The notes under the pieces were generated by a model, which saw only the letters and a list, made by a program, of their open reading frames with translations, did no database searches and was not told the origin of the DNA. A DNA stretch of 25,094 nucleotides from a virus: positions 1 to 25,094 of IMG/VR virus record IMGVR_UViG_3300008264_000032. One strand, 5' to 3'. Positions 1-8,096 of the stretch are shown in pieces (position 1 is the first letter of the stretch; each line of letters begins with the position of its first letter). The position numbers were made by a program, and so were the translations under genes.

Positions 1-68
1 GCTCATTACCCGGAGAGGCAACTTACGCTCATTATATTGAAGTAACAAAACAAGCAAAGACATTATAA
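1..68 (+). CDS. 3' end of an unidentified phage tail gene (partial)
   Basis: Of the three forward frames, only the third stays open from the window edge to a TAA at 66-68, just before the Shine-Dalgarno of the baseplate hub gene. It encodes about 21 residues ending EVTKQAKTL. Its place directly upstream of the hub gene fits another tail or baseplate gene of the same operon, but too little is left to name it. Confidence 0.4.
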   Translation, partial: SLPGEATYAHYIEVTKQAKTL

Positions 69-85
69 GGGAGAGCTTAAGTCGG

Positions 86-901
86 TTGGCTGTTCCACTG
101 CTCCCCAAGCCCGAGATACAATTCGAAATTGTAAAATCAAAGAATGCCAAAGAAAATACGGCAAAGATTGAGATTTATAACCTTGCTCCTAGCACTCGAA
201 AACTTATAACGGAACAAGATGCCTTAGTTAGAATCTTTGCAGGTTATGCGAAAAATAAAGGTCTCATAGAAATAGGACAGGGCGATATCTCTAAGATAAA
301 GCATAACAGAGACAAGACTGAGGTAGTTACTGAAGTTTATATAGCCGAGGGTTTGCGGAAAATTAGGGATAACCCCTTAAGTATCAGTTTCTCAAGCAAA
401 TCTAAACTGAAACTCGGTAATGTACTGGATAATTTAAGAACAAAAAGTAATAATCAGTTTGTCTTTAGATTAATAGATGTTGATGAGAGCAAGACTATTG
501 ATAATGGCTATTCCGACCTTGGGTCTCTTGATCAAATACTGAATAATTTAGGTATCCAATTTGGGTTTGAGTGGTCGGTGCAGAATGGTATTATCACTAT
601 CAAAGGAACTAAGAAATCGCTTAGCTCTGAGATTATGTTACTCACTCCTAAAAATGGGTTAATTCTTCATCCAGAATCGGTAAAACAAGTCTCTAGGAGG
701 CTAGAAAAATCAAGTATTACTAAACAAGATAGAAAAATAAACTCGGTGCAGGCCCTGCTCCAACCTCATTTGCAAGTTAATGATATTATCGCCATTGAGA
801 GTCAGGATTTAAATGGCAAATATGAGATACAGAAAATAACTCATAAGGGTGATACTAGGGGCAATGATTGGTATAGCGATATGGAAGTAATCGCAATTTA
901 A
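86..901 (+). CDS. Phage baseplate hub protein (E217 gp41-like / late control D type)
   Basis: Probable central hub of a contractile-tail baseplate, the ring that joins the tail tube to the spike. The N-terminal stretch (residues about 11-60) has the family's hallmark order: an F-E-V-K-S type strand, then IEIYNLAPSTR, then V-R-I-F-AGY, then GDISK. The C-terminal part ends in a beta-rich region (HLQVNDIIAIES, YEIQKITHKGD) typical of hub domains. It is first in a run of baseplate genes, with the spike gene starting 13 bases later. The start is a TTG with AAGGGAG about 12 bases upstream. The frame stays open back to base 41 with no ATG or GTG, so the true start is uncertain and the N-terminus is a little shorter than usual for this family. 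The family call is from recalled motif order, not a search. Confidence 0.75.
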   Translation: MAVPLLPKPEIQFEIVKSKNAKENTAKIEIYNLAPSTRKLITEQDALVRIFAGYAKNKGLIEIGQGDISKIKHNRDKTEVVTEVYIAEGLRKIRDNPLSISFSSKSKLKLGNVLDNLRTKSNNQFVFRLIDVDESKTIDNGYSDLGSLDQILNNLGIQFGFEWSVQNGIITIKGTKKSLSSEIMLLTPKNGLILHPESVKQVSRRLEKSSITKQDRKINSVQALLQPHLQVNDIIAIESQDLNGKYEIQKITHKGDTRGNDWYSDMEVIAI

Positions 902-914
902 TTAAAAGGGAAAA

Positions 915-1901
915 ATGAGCAAAGGACAAGCGGAAGTTATTAATGATTTGATGCGCAAAATATCAGGCGGGGTAAGGGTAGCTATGCCAGCTTCTATCGA
1001 GAGCTATGATTTCAAGACGCAAAAAGCGGATATAAAGATTGATATGCAAGAGTTATATCAAAATGGAACAAGCTTAGACTACCCGGTATTATCTGGCGTG
1101 CCGGTAATCTTCCCTAGATGCGGTGGTGCTTCAATTACTATGCCTGTATTACGTGGCGATACTTGCTTAGTTATGTTTTTAGATCGTGATAGTACTGCGT
1201 GGCTACTGGGCGGGAAAAAGGTAAAGCCAAAGAGTATGAGAAGTCACCATTTAAGCGATGCCGTAGCTATTATGGGCCTCTGTCCTTTTACCAATAAAAG
1301 TCCAGCTAAAAATAATACCGACATGCTTATTAGCTTCGATGGTTCATTCGTTACTTTAAAGCCAAAAGGAATTATTGATATTACCTCAGCTAAAGAAATA
1401 AACGTCAAAACTGAAGGAGTGATAATTAACTGTAAGAATGCCAATGTGATGGCGGAGGAGTCTATCGATGTTACTTGCAAGAATGTAACGGTTAAAGCAT
1501 CAACTAACTTGGCCGTAGAATGTCAAAATGCTAATATTAAGGCAACTGAAATTTTAAATGCTGAGTGCAAAACTTTAATTACAAAAGTTAGTGAGTCTGC
1601 ATCGGTAGAATGCCAAAATGCTAGTATTAAAGCAAGTGGTACTATTGATACAGAGACACCTAATTTTACTCAAAAAGGTAACATGAAGATAGACGGTATG
1701 CTTGAGGTAACGGGTACTAGCTTGCTGACAGGTAAATTAACCAGTCAAAACGGCATAGAAAACAGCGGTGCTAACTTAATATCTAATGGAAAAATATTTG
1801 AGACGCATACTCATACATATCAAGATGTTACAACCGTTATTGCTCCAGATGGTCCATGCACGGTTACTAAAGTACCGACGAATTCAGGTCAAACAAATTA
1901 G
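915..1901 (+). CDS. Phage baseplate spike protein (gpV / gp138 type)
   Basis: Membrane-piercing spike at the tip of the tail tube, acting as a trimer. Residues about 20-130 form an OB-like N-terminal domain of the gp138/gpV type (IESYDFKTQKADIKI, PVIFPRCGG, GDTCLVMFLDRD). Residues about 140-260 are a valine- and asparagine-rich region of short strands that suits a triple-stranded beta-helix. It contains two near-identical VECQNA(N/S)IKA units 30 residues apart. Near the C-terminus is the motif THTHTY (His298 and His300), the HxH that binds an iron ion at the tip of P2 gpV-type spikes. The start is ATG with AAGGGA 5-10 bases upstream. It sits between the hub gene and the gp25-like gene, the usual order in myophage baseplate operons. 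Confidence 0.88.
   Translation: MSKGQAEVINDLMRKISGGVRVAMPASIESYDFKTQKADIKIDMQELYQNGTSLDYPVLSGVPVIFPRCGGASITMPVLRGDTCLVMFLDRDSTAWLLGGKKVKPKSMRSHHLSDAVAIMGLCPFTNKSPAKNNTDMLISFDGSFVTLKPKGIIDITSAKEINVKTEGVIINCKNANVMAEESIDVTCKNVTVKASTNLAVECQNANIKATEILNAECKTLITKVSESASVECQNASIKASGTIDTETPNFTQKGNMKIDGMLEVTGTSLLTGKLTSQNGIENSGANLISNGKIFETHTHTYQDVTTVIAPDGPCTVTKVPTNSGQTN
1515..1638 (+). repeat. 90-bp-period coding repeat in the spike gene
   Basis: The stretches starting at 1515 and 1605 match closely over about 34 bases (GTAGAATG(T/C)CAAAATGCTA...). They lie exactly 90 bases, or 30 codons, apart and in frame. They encode successive turns of the predicted beta-helix of the spike shaft, so the repeat is probably structural. 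Confidence 0.7.
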
Positions 1902-1906
1902 ATATT

Positions 1907-2263
1907 ATGTTTAAAAAAGACTTATTACTATCTAGTAGCCATGATTTAGCAATTATAGACTTTGATCTTCAATTGACAAGTGACCAGCAAGCTGTTGCCC
2001 AGAGAGTGAAACAAGCCTTGTTATTGTTTAAAGGTGAATGGTTTTTAGATCGGGATTTGGGCGTACCTTATTATGAAGATATCTTAGGTACTAAGAATTC
2101 AATTGATACTGTTCGCGGCGTATTTGTAAATGCCATTCGAGCGGTTGATGGGGTCAAAGATCTAACAGAGTTCAATATAGAGTTTAATGATGCTACTAGA
2201 ACTCTTAGCATTAAACTAACTATTATTGATGATTTAAGTAATGAGATAAATATTGAATTATGA
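1907..2263 (+). CDS. GPW/gp25 family baseplate wedge protein
   Basis: Small baseplate wedge component related to P2 gpW and T4 gp25, which links the hub to the surrounding wedges and helps trigger sheath contraction. The 118-residue length is normal. Visible family features are the RVKQALLLFKGEWFLDRDLGVPYYEDILG block (residues about 31-60), with the conserved E-W-F-L-D-x-x-x-G-V-P-Y core, and a C-terminal beta strand pair (LSIKLTIIDD). The gene starts 5 bases after the spike gene, and its TGA overlaps the ATG of the baseplate J gene as ATGA, which implies translational coupling. Confidence 0.88.
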   Translation: MFKKDLLLSSSHDLAIIDFDLQLTSDQQAVAQRVKQALLLFKGEWFLDRDLGVPYYEDILGTKNSIDTVRGVFVNAIRAVDGVKDLTEFNIEFNDATRTLSIKLTIIDDLSNEINIEL

Positions 2264-3690
2264 GCAAACAATACGGATTAACGCCAGAAGGATACAAGAC
2301 TAAGCCTTTTGATATTATGGTGGCAGAAGTAGAGGAAGCTTTGACAGGAGCGCTTGGGAGCATTAATTTAACTCCGCCATCGGTATTTTCTGTTTTAATA
2401 AATACCTTTTTAATAGAGGTAGCTAAAATTGATTTAAAGGCTGAGGAAATATATAATGCAAGCTATCCAAATACGGCAACTGGGTACAGTTTAGACGGTA
2501 TAGCTGATTATAATGGTATAAAGAGGTTATCTGCAACGTATTCAAGCGTTACGGCACAAGTTAGCGCTATTAACTACACTACTATTCCAGAAGGGTCGGA
2601 GGTTTTAATAGAAAACACAAATAATATTTTGTTATTTCCTCAAGATATTACGGTTAATAACGAGCAATGTAATTCTATAGCACTTGAAGTTATTGATAAT
2701 ACGCTTCCTGAATATAAAATAATAATAAATAATATTGAATATACCTATGAAAAACAGCTTTTAGAAACTACTGCGGACATTGCAGAAGGCTTGAAGTTAT
2801 TAATTGCTGTAAATACTAGTCTGAGCGTGACTAGGGCAGAGTCTATACTAACTATTACATCAGTAGATTACTTGTCTTTATTTGCTTGTTTTGCTACAGA
2901 AGAGATAGCAATTAATAGCTGCACCACTAATGTAGATTTAATTGCAAAAGAAACAGGAGCAATAGCCATTCCTGAAAAGAGTGTAACTATTATCCAGACA
3001 CCTATAGCTGGTTGGATATCGGTTAGTAATCGAGTTGCTGGTTTAACTGGTCGTGATCTAGAGACTGATATTGAGCTAAGAGCCAGAAGAATAAAATCAA
3101 TAAAATTCTCTGGCAGTGGAACTGTGGAAGCTATGAGAGCTAGGTTATTAAATATAACTGGTGTCACTTCGGTAAAAATACTTGAGAATGTTACAGATGC
3201 AACTGATATAAATGGTTTGCCTTCTAAGAGTTTTGAAGCACTAGTCTTAGGCGGAGCAGACTTAAGTATTGCTAAGATGATCTGGCTTGCAAAACCAGCT
3301 GGCATAAAAACTTATGGAAATACAGAAATAACTATACTTGATTCAGAAAGTAAGAACCAAATTATACATTTTTCTAGGTCAATAAAAGTTTACGTCTTTG
3401 CTAAGGTTATTATTACAAAAAATAGTGATTTTATTCCGGGTTCTATAGAGGCTATAAAGCAAAATATCGTCAATCAAATATTAAAGGTTAACTTGGGTGA
3501 ACCTGTAATATATCAATCTCTCTTTGCAGGGGTTTATGCAGTAGATGGTATTACTAATGCAAGCATAACAATAGGGGGAACTTTAGTGGAGACCGATATC
3601 CCTGCTCTTGCAGCTGAAAACATAATAGTCTTGCCTTCTCAAATAGTAACTACTGATATTAATAAAATCACGATTGAGGTATTAGTGTGA
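2260..3690 (+). CDS. Baseplate J-like protein
   Basis: Baseplate wedge protein of the P2 gpJ / Mu gp47 family, a main building block of the outer baseplate. The 476-residue length fits Mu-type members. The N-terminal region (residues about 1-90) has the family pattern GLTPEGYKTKPFDIM, then AEEIYNASYPNTATGYSLDGIADYNGIKR. The middle carries GRDLETDIELRARR (about 270-283), the most conserved J-family block. The C-terminal part (about 360-460) alternates strands with VNLGEPVIYQSLFAGVYAVDGI, also typical. Starts with ATG overlapping the wedge gene stop; its own TGA overlaps the GTG start of the next gene. Confidence 0.9.
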   Translation: MSKQYGLTPEGYKTKPFDIMVAEVEEALTGALGSINLTPPSVFSVLINTFLIEVAKIDLKAEEIYNASYPNTATGYSLDGIADYNGIKRLSATYSSVTAQVSAINYTTIPEGSEVLIENTNNILLFPQDITVNNEQCNSIALEVIDNTLPEYKIIINNIEYTYEKQLLETTADIAEGLKLLIAVNTSLSVTRAESILTITSVDYLSLFACFATEEIAINSCTTNVDLIAKETGAIAIPEKSVTIIQTPIAGWISVSNRVAGLTGRDLETDIELRARRIKSIKFSGSGTVEAMRARLLNITGVTSVKILENVTDATDINGLPSKSFEALVLGGADLSIAKMIWLAKPAGIKTYGNTEITILDSESKNQIIHFSRSIKVYVFAKVIITKNSDFIPGSIEAIKQNIVNQILKVNLGEPVIYQSLFAGVYAVDGITNASITIGGTLVETDIPALAAENIIVLPSQIVTTDINKITIEVLV

Positions 3691-4427
3691 ACACCGAGCC
3701 ACTACCAGAACCTGAAAATCATTTACAAGCAATAAAAAGCTATGATTTAGAGCAATACAAAGAGAGTGTTGTTCTATCATCTTTGACCAAAGCTCTGGTA
3801 ACTCAACTGCAACGAGTAGAAGACACTTTTTTAGATTTAGAGTTAAAGAGATTTATCTCAAGTGCTTTTGGTTACACATTAGACCTGATGGGCAGTATCG
3901 TTGGGGACTCTCGTAATTTTAAAAATGATAATGATTACCGCACTGCCATCTTGATAAGAGCCTTGATCAATAACGGCGGCGGTACTCCTGAGGATATCAT
4001 TTCGGCAATTAGAATACTCTATACCCCAAGGAAAATAGAATATAGTGAGGTATATCCTGCAAATTTTTCTTTATTCATACAAGCTAGCAAAGTTATCCCC
4101 CCACAAGTAGACCTTGGTTTATTGAATATCAGAAGTTTAATAAACTCTATAAAACCAATGGGCGTTGGTGAATTTATTGTCACAGCTAGTAGCGGGGACA
4201 ATCTATTTAGATTCAGTGAATCTACCAGCGAATTAGTGAATTTTATTGTAGATTTACCTCCAGCAGAAAAGCTTGAGGCTAATGAGATTGCTGAAATCTC
4301 GGAAGTATTAACAGAAGCAGATACAGTATCTGCTTCAATAGGCAGTTTTGGATTTGGAGAGTTTATATTAACATCAAAAGCCGTAGTTGGCGGCGGAACT
4401 TTAGCAGAGGTCATTAATTATGCCTGA
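3687..4427 (+). CDS. DUF2612-type phage baseplate/tail protein
   Basis: Baseplate protein taking the position of P2 gpI, between baseplate J and the tail fibre. The recognisable block is GYTLDLMGSIVGDSRNFKNDNDYRTAI followed by NNGGGTPEDIISAIR (residues about 61-110), the signature of DUF2612 proteins of Mu-like and E217-like phages. At 246 residues it is longer than the core domain. The extra C-terminus (about 165-246) contains two similar F-x-F-(S/G)-E type stretches (LFRFSESTSELV, GSFGFGEFILTS). The start is GTG, overlapping the J stop as GTGA, with GAGGT at 3676-3680 as ribosome binding site. Likely role is attachment of the fibre to the wedge, by position. Confidence 0.78.
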   Translation: MNTEPLPEPENHLQAIKSYDLEQYKESVVLSSLTKALVTQLQRVEDTFLDLELKRFISSAFGYTLDLMGSIVGDSRNFKNDNDYRTAILIRALINNGGGTPEDIISAIRILYTPRKIEYSEVYPANFSLFIQASKVIPPQVDLGLLNIRSLINSIKPMGVGEFIVTASSGDNLFRFSESTSELVNFIVDLPPAEKLEANEIAEISEVLTEADTVSASIGSFGFGEFILTSKAVVGGGTLAEVINYA

Positions 4428-4776
4428 ACCAGTAAAACCGATATTCCCAAGATGGGCCAGTTTAGAAATAGAAAACCCCACTAATCATGAGCTTAATGTT
4501 TATGAGCCGTCTGAACAAAAAAAAGATTTAGGTTGGGATTTAAACGAAGTACCTCCTAGGCAACATTTTAATTGGCTAGGTCGTCAAACTAATCAGGTCT
4601 TGGAGTATCATGATTATCATCTAAATCGTCCTAAGATTTATACTATTGCCACACTACCGCCTGCTGTTGATAATATTGCTCAAATAGTATTTGTAAGCGA
4701 CTCTGGCGGAGGAATACTTGCGTATAGTAACGCCGTGGTATGGAAAAATATAACAACTGGCAACGTGGTATCATAG
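4420..4776 (+). CDS. Small tail-fibre-associated protein
   Basis: A 118-residue protein made of two pieces commonly seen in phage tail fibre or collar proteins. Residues about 28-65 carry EQKKDLGWDLNEVPPRQHFNWLGRQTNQVLEYHDYHL, the G-W-x(4)-P-P-x-Q-x-F-N-W pattern of fibre attachment domains. Residues about 73-114 resemble the repeated fibre unit I-A-T-L-P-P-A...FVSDSGGGILAYSNAVVW. It overlaps the DUF2612 gene by 8 bases and ends one base before the fibre gene, so all three are coupled. Probable role: adaptor between baseplate and fibre, or the remains of a fibre gene split in two. The role is inferred from position and motif. Confidence 0.65.
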   Translation: MPEPVKPIFPRWASLEIENPTNHELNVYEPSEQKKDLGWDLNEVPPRQHFNWLGRQTNQVLEYHDYHLNRPKIYTIATLPPAVDNIAQIVFVSDSGGGILAYSNAVVWKNITTGNVVS

Positions 4777-4777
4777 C

Positions 4778-6340
4778 ATGGCAGGAAAACAAATTACTGA
4801 ATTAGAAAGCACTAATAAGATTTCAGAAGGAGATCTGTTATTCGTCAGAAAAACAACTAGCGGTACGGATAAGAAGATTAACTATACTGATCTTGTCGAA
4901 AGTATAGGTAACCCCGCAATAGATGGTTTTGTAGCAATAGTAGATCCACTTAATGCTAATACAATAATTTTAACACCAGCCAATAACGCCCGAATACCTC
5001 GTTACTTTGTCGGTATGAAAATATCCTTTGTCTCGCCCATTACAAGTACAGGGAATGTTAAAATAAAAGTAGGCAGTTTGACGGCTAAAGATTTTGTCCA
5101 GTATCAAACTACTGTTACAGTGGGATTACAAGTAGATGATTACGTAGAGGGGGTATTTATTACTGATAAATTTCATAGAGTTAATGATTTACGATCAGTA
5201 CAAAATATCTACAGTAATGAATATAAAGTAATTTTGGTCGAGATAGCCACTGACGAGAGCTATACCGATATACATTTAGTATCTTCTATCGGTTTAACAA
5301 AAACTAGTTATTATGACGGTATGTCGATTTCTTTTAGATGTACTGAGGATACAAAGGGGGCGACCAAGATATTCATAGACGGACTAGATAGTAAGTTTGT
5401 TATTGATGGTGACATAGAAAATTTTGTCTTGACCCCATTATATGCTAATCAACCTGTACATGCTATTTACTCGACCGCAAATGGGGCGTTTATAAGAGAT
5501 AGGTATGTAGTTCAAGATCCAACTGTCTCAGAGCCTATTGTACCAAGTATTGATAATCCAGATGAGCCTTATATTCCTCCGCAAAATATTTTTGAGTTTA
5601 CTGTGGGGGCAAATGAAAAGTTTAAAAATTTAGCTGAAGCCGTGACGAATTTAACTAAGGAGTTTGGTAAAGATGGAGGAGGTAGACAAGTTACGCTGTT
5701 AATTAAAGATACTCTCACAAAAACAAGCGCATTGATAATTTCAAATAGGAAACTAGGTTGGATAACTTTAAGAGGTGATAATAATATTATTAATTTTGAT
5801 TTGATAACATATAGTCCAAGCAGCAATTATATTGGTGTAGAGGGTGCTTCTGAATGTTTTAATATAGCAGAAAATACTATAGTTACTTGTAAAAACTTCC
5901 CTAGCAACGTAACTTTTATTCATTTATCCAGTCAGTCAGCTTGGAGATTAAACAATGTAACTTTTAAAAACACTGATTTTACCCCTCGTAGATTGTTTAC
6001 AGTCGGTAATTCTGACGTGGAGTTTAAAAATTGTGTTATCGAGGGCGGTACAGAAGTTATGCATATCACCAGTAGTGCAAAAGTGTTATTAGATGCTTGT
6101 GTTATTAAATCGTATCAGACGAGAGCCTTATATATTGACTCAGGTTCAACTGTTACTATAAACAATTGCGACTTATCCTCTAACGGAACTTCTGCTGCAA
6201 CAAATATCAATATAGGCACTTCATTTTCAAAAGTAGATCAATATAATTCGAAAGCAAAATCAAATTATGCACCAAATACAGGTGAAAGTAATGGGATGTT
6301 TTATAGAGTAACAGGTTCTCAGGATATACAAGGAAATTAA
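4778..6340 (+). CDS. Phage tail fibre / tailspike-like protein with beta-helix domain
   Basis: Receptor-binding fibre candidate of 520 residues. The N-terminus (ITELESTNKISEGDLLFVRK) is the short attachment motif common at the start of fibres. Residues about 50-235 hold two similar copies of one domain, each with a (Y/F)-x-G-M-x-I-S-F core (YFVGMKISFVSP and YYDGMSISFRCT). From about residue 270 there is a FTVGANEKFKNLAEAVTNL element followed by alternating strands and Asn/Ser turns up to the end, typical of a right-handed pectate-lyase-like beta-helix that binds or cuts surface glycans. No catalytic residues can be assigned by eye. It is last in the tail operon; no chaperone gene follows. Confidence 0.78.
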   Translation: MAGKQITELESTNKISEGDLLFVRKTTSGTDKKINYTDLVESIGNPAIDGFVAIVDPLNANTIILTPANNARIPRYFVGMKISFVSPITSTGNVKIKVGSLTAKDFVQYQTTVTVGLQVDDYVEGVFITDKFHRVNDLRSVQNIYSNEYKVILVEIATDESYTDIHLVSSIGLTKTSYYDGMSISFRCTEDTKGATKIFIDGLDSKFVIDGDIENFVLTPLYANQPVHAIYSTANGAFIRDRYVVQDPTVSEPIVPSIDNPDEPYIPPQNIFEFTVGANEKFKNLAEAVTNLTKEFGKDGGGRQVTLLIKDTLTKTSALIISNRKLGWITLRGDNNIINFDLITYSPSSNYIGVEGASECFNIAENTIVTCKNFPSNVTFIHLSSQSAWRLNNVTFKNTDFTPRRLFTVGNSDVEFKNCVIEGGTEVMHITSSAKVLLDACVIKSYQTRALYIDSGSTVTINNCDLSSNGTSAATNINIGTSFSKVDQYNSKAKSNYAPNTGESNGMFYRVTGSQDIQGN

Positions 6341-6386
6341 CTACAATAAATAGGGGTGGTAGCCGTCATCTTTATCCTCCTATGCG

Positions 6387-6403
6387 TGCCTAATTTCTAG
6401 GCA
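6387..6403 (+). terminator. Hairpin after the tail operon
   Basis: TGCCTA and TAGGCA form a 6-bp stem with a 5-base loop about 50 bases after the tail fibre stop. There is no T-run behind it, so it is a weak intrinsic terminator at best. The 239-base gap between tail fibre and lysis genes (6341-6579) otherwise holds only AT-rich sequence and the palindrome at 6540-6563; I see no gene in it. Confidence 0.3.
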
Positions 6404-6539
6404 ATATTAGTGCAACCATTAAATTCAATTAAAACCAAAAGCAATACACATTTTTATTAACAGAAATTGTGCATTACTTTTTTCACAGAAGTGTCACTAG
6501 TTTTTGCTTGGAAAATTTGCCGTCAGTTTTTTAGCTTAG

Positions 6540-6563
6540 TATCATTAATATATATTAGTGATA
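6540..6563. promoter_or_regulatory. Palindromic operator/promoter candidate before the lysis genes
   Basis: A 24-base near-perfect palindrome (arms TATCATTAATAT and ATATTAGTGATA, one mismatched pair) ends 16 bases before the first lysis gene. The size and place fit a dimeric regulator site overlapping the start of lysis-cassette transcription. The bound protein is unknown; AT-rich palindromes also arise by chance in such sequence. Confidence 0.4.
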
Positions 6564-6579
6564 TAGAGAGATAATACCG

Positions 6580-6816
6580 ATGCTTACAATTTTTAATTAC
6601 TTAAAATCATTGATTTGTAATAAATCTTTTTTACTGGGATCGATTCTGGCTACCTGCATGTTTTCTCATTACATCTTTGGTAACGATAATCTACTAGAGC
6701 AGTTGGGAGAGATTTTTATCTTTGAAAGCACTGGCAGGGATATAGATTTTACTCCTGAAAATATCAATTCATCTAACGATTCTTTAAAAGCTATAGTTGA
6801 GACAATTAAAAAATGA
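6580..6816 (+). CDS. Small membrane protein, holin-like
   Basis: A 78-residue protein with one clear hydrophobic segment (residues about 16-34, FLLGSILATCMFSHYIFG) and an acidic, soluble C-terminus (STGRDIDFTPENINSSNDSLKAIVETIKK). The tail resembles the E-x-x-T-G-x-D-(I/V)-D-(F/L)-T-P ending of small proteins found next to GH108 endolysins in other phages. It is preceded by an AGAGAG ribosome binding site and overlaps the endolysin ATG as ATGA. It may make the membrane lesion that releases the muramidase, or anchor it. The holin call rests on size, the membrane span and the neighbour. Confidence 0.55.
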   Translation: MLTIFNYLKSLICNKSFLLGSILATCMFSHYIFGNDNLLEQLGEIFIFESTGRDIDFTPENINSSNDSLKAIVETIKK

Positions 6817-7310
6817 ATACAGATTTAAATTTCAACCAAATAATTGATAATTCCCTAAAGAACGAGGGTGAATATGTTAACAACCCAAGTGATAAAGGAG
6901 CAGAGACCAAATTTGGTATTAGCAAAAGAAGTTATCCTGAACTCAATATTAAGAACCTAACCCTAGAACAGGCAAAGGCTATTTATAAAAGGGATTTTTG
7001 GGATAATCAGCCTTACAAAAATATAGAAAATATTAGCATTGCCGGTCGTGTTTTTGATATGTCAATTAATATGGGTACTAGACAAGCAGCTATATTACTA
7101 CAACGAGCATTAAGAGCTTGCGGGAATAAAGATATTATCGATGATGGAATAATTGGCCCTGCCACTTTAAACGCCGCTAATATAACTAGTATTAAGCTGT
7201 TAACGGTAGCGCTTAAATCAGAGTCAGCAGGTTTTTATAGAGGTTTAGTCGCCTCCAATCCCAAACAAATAGTTTTTTTAAAAGGATGGCTAAATCGTGC
7301 ATACGCTTAA
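6813..7310 (+). CDS. Phage endolysin, glycoside hydrolase family 108 (N-acetylmuramidase)
   Basis: Cuts peptidoglycan glycan strands at the end of the lytic cycle. The N-terminal GH108 signature is clear: LKNEGEYVNNPSDKGAETKFGIS (residues about 15-37), with Glu18 in the position of the catalytic acid, then LTLEQAKAIYKRDFWDNQPY (about 49-68). The C-terminal half has the predicted peptidoglycan-binding part of this family (QRALRACGNKDIIDDGIIGPATLNA, about 94-118). The 165-residue length is normal for phage members. There is no signal peptide, so export depends on the holin. The family motif is usually EGGY; here it reads EGEY, a minor change next to the catalytic residue. Confidence 0.9.
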   Translation: MNTDLNFNQIIDNSLKNEGEYVNNPSDKGAETKFGISKRSYPELNIKNLTLEQAKAIYKRDFWDNQPYKNIENISIAGRVFDMSINMGTRQAAILLQRALRACGNKDIIDDGIIGPATLNAANITSIKLLTVALKSESAGFYRGLVASNPKQIVFLKGWLNRAYA

Positions 7311-7340
7311 ATCATTTACAAGATTAAAGAAAATATATTA

Positions 7341-7853
7341 ATGGATAATGTAAAACAACAAACAATTTTAGCATTAGATCTTGGCACTATTACTGGCTTT
7401 GCAATAAAAGATCAATCAGGTGTTATTATTTCTGGTGTAGCTAGTTTTCACAATAAAAGGTTTGAAGGTGGTGGCATGGTATTTTTGCGTTTTAAACAAT
7501 GGCTTACCGAGTTAAAGAATTCTACTACTAACTTTGATGCGATCTATTTTGAAGAAGTCAGGGCGCATAAAGGAGTTGATGCGGCTCATAAATACGGCGG
7601 GTTCTTGGCTCATCTGACAGCTTGGTGCGAACATCACCAAATACCTTACCAAGGTATTCCCGTTGGAACAATTAAGAAACATATTACTGGCAAAGGTAAT
7701 GCGTCTAAAGAACAAGTAATAGATGCTGTAAGACAAAAAGGTTTCTCGCCAGTTGATCATAATGAGGCTGACAGCCTTGCCCTGCTTGACTTAGTATTAA
7801 ATGATCAAATAAAAAAAAGCGATTTTTCAACAACTAAAGTTATAGGGGTTTAA
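7341..7853 (+). CDS. RuvC-like Holliday junction resolvase / crossover junction endonuclease
   Basis: RNase H-fold nuclease expected to cut branched DNA. Residues 9-20 (ILALDLGTITGF) give the first strand with catalytic Asp13. FEEVRAHKG (70-78) supplies the second acidic residue (Glu71). The C-terminal stretch GKGNASKEQVIDAVRQKGF then HNEADSLALLDL (117-151) gives the last acidic pair around Glu142 and Asp144. This layout matches the poxvirus/phage RuvC group rather than bacterial RuvC. It lies inside the lysis cassette, between endolysin and spanins, 30 bases after the endolysin and one base before the Rz-like start. A plausible task is resolving replication or recombination branches before packaging, perhaps with the RecT system in this window. 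Confidence 0.82.
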   Translation: MDNVKQQTILALDLGTITGFAIKDQSGVIISGVASFHNKRFEGGGMVFLRFKQWLTELKNSTTNFDAIYFEEVRAHKGVDAAHKYGGFLAHLTAWCEHHQIPYQGIPVGTIKKHITGKGNASKEQVIDAVRQKGFSPVDHNEADSLALLDLVLNDQIKKSDFSTTKVIGV

Positions 7854-8096
7854 ATGTTTAATTTTCTACTCAGTAATATTAAAAATGTTGGTTATATGGT
7901 CGTTGCTTTCTTTACTGTTTATATTTTAAAAAGAAACAAAGACTTAAGCCTTGAGAATAATGATTTAACTCAAGAAAACTTAGCAAAGGAAAATGAATTA
8001 ACTATTAAAAAAGAGATATTAAAAATTGAAGAAAATTATAAACCTACTAGCCTTGATGATGATATTAAGCGGGTGCTTAGCAAAGGGTCAAAATAA
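7854..8096 (+). CDS. Rz-like inner-membrane spanin subunit (i-spanin)
   Basis: 80 residues with one N-terminal membrane segment (about 10-25, NVGYMVVAFFTVYILK) followed by a highly charged helical stretch (about 26-64, rich in E, K, N and L) likely to form a coiled coil in the periplasm. That layout, the position after the endolysin, and the lipoprotein gene overlapping its 3' end in another frame together define an Rz/Rz1 pair. The two link inner and outer membranes and fuse them in the last step of lysis. Sequence similarity to known Rz is not expected and was not used. Starts at an ATG directly after the RuvC-like stop. Confidence 0.75.
   Translation: MFNFLLSNIKNVGYMVVAFFTVYILKRNKDLSLENNDLTQENLAKENELTIKKEILKIEENYKPTSLDDDIKRVLSKGSK

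Noticed and set aside
1244-1480. Leftward open frame inside the spike gene
   Set aside because: It lies fully within a well-supported + strand gene and has no ribosome binding site or recognisable protein; it is a shadow frame.
86-6340. Tailocin or contractile injection system instead of a phage
   Set aside because: The baseplate genes alone would fit, but a RuvC-like nuclease, RecT/YqaJ recombination genes and a partition cassette on the same stretch point to a DNA-replicating phage element. Capsid genes outside the window would decide.
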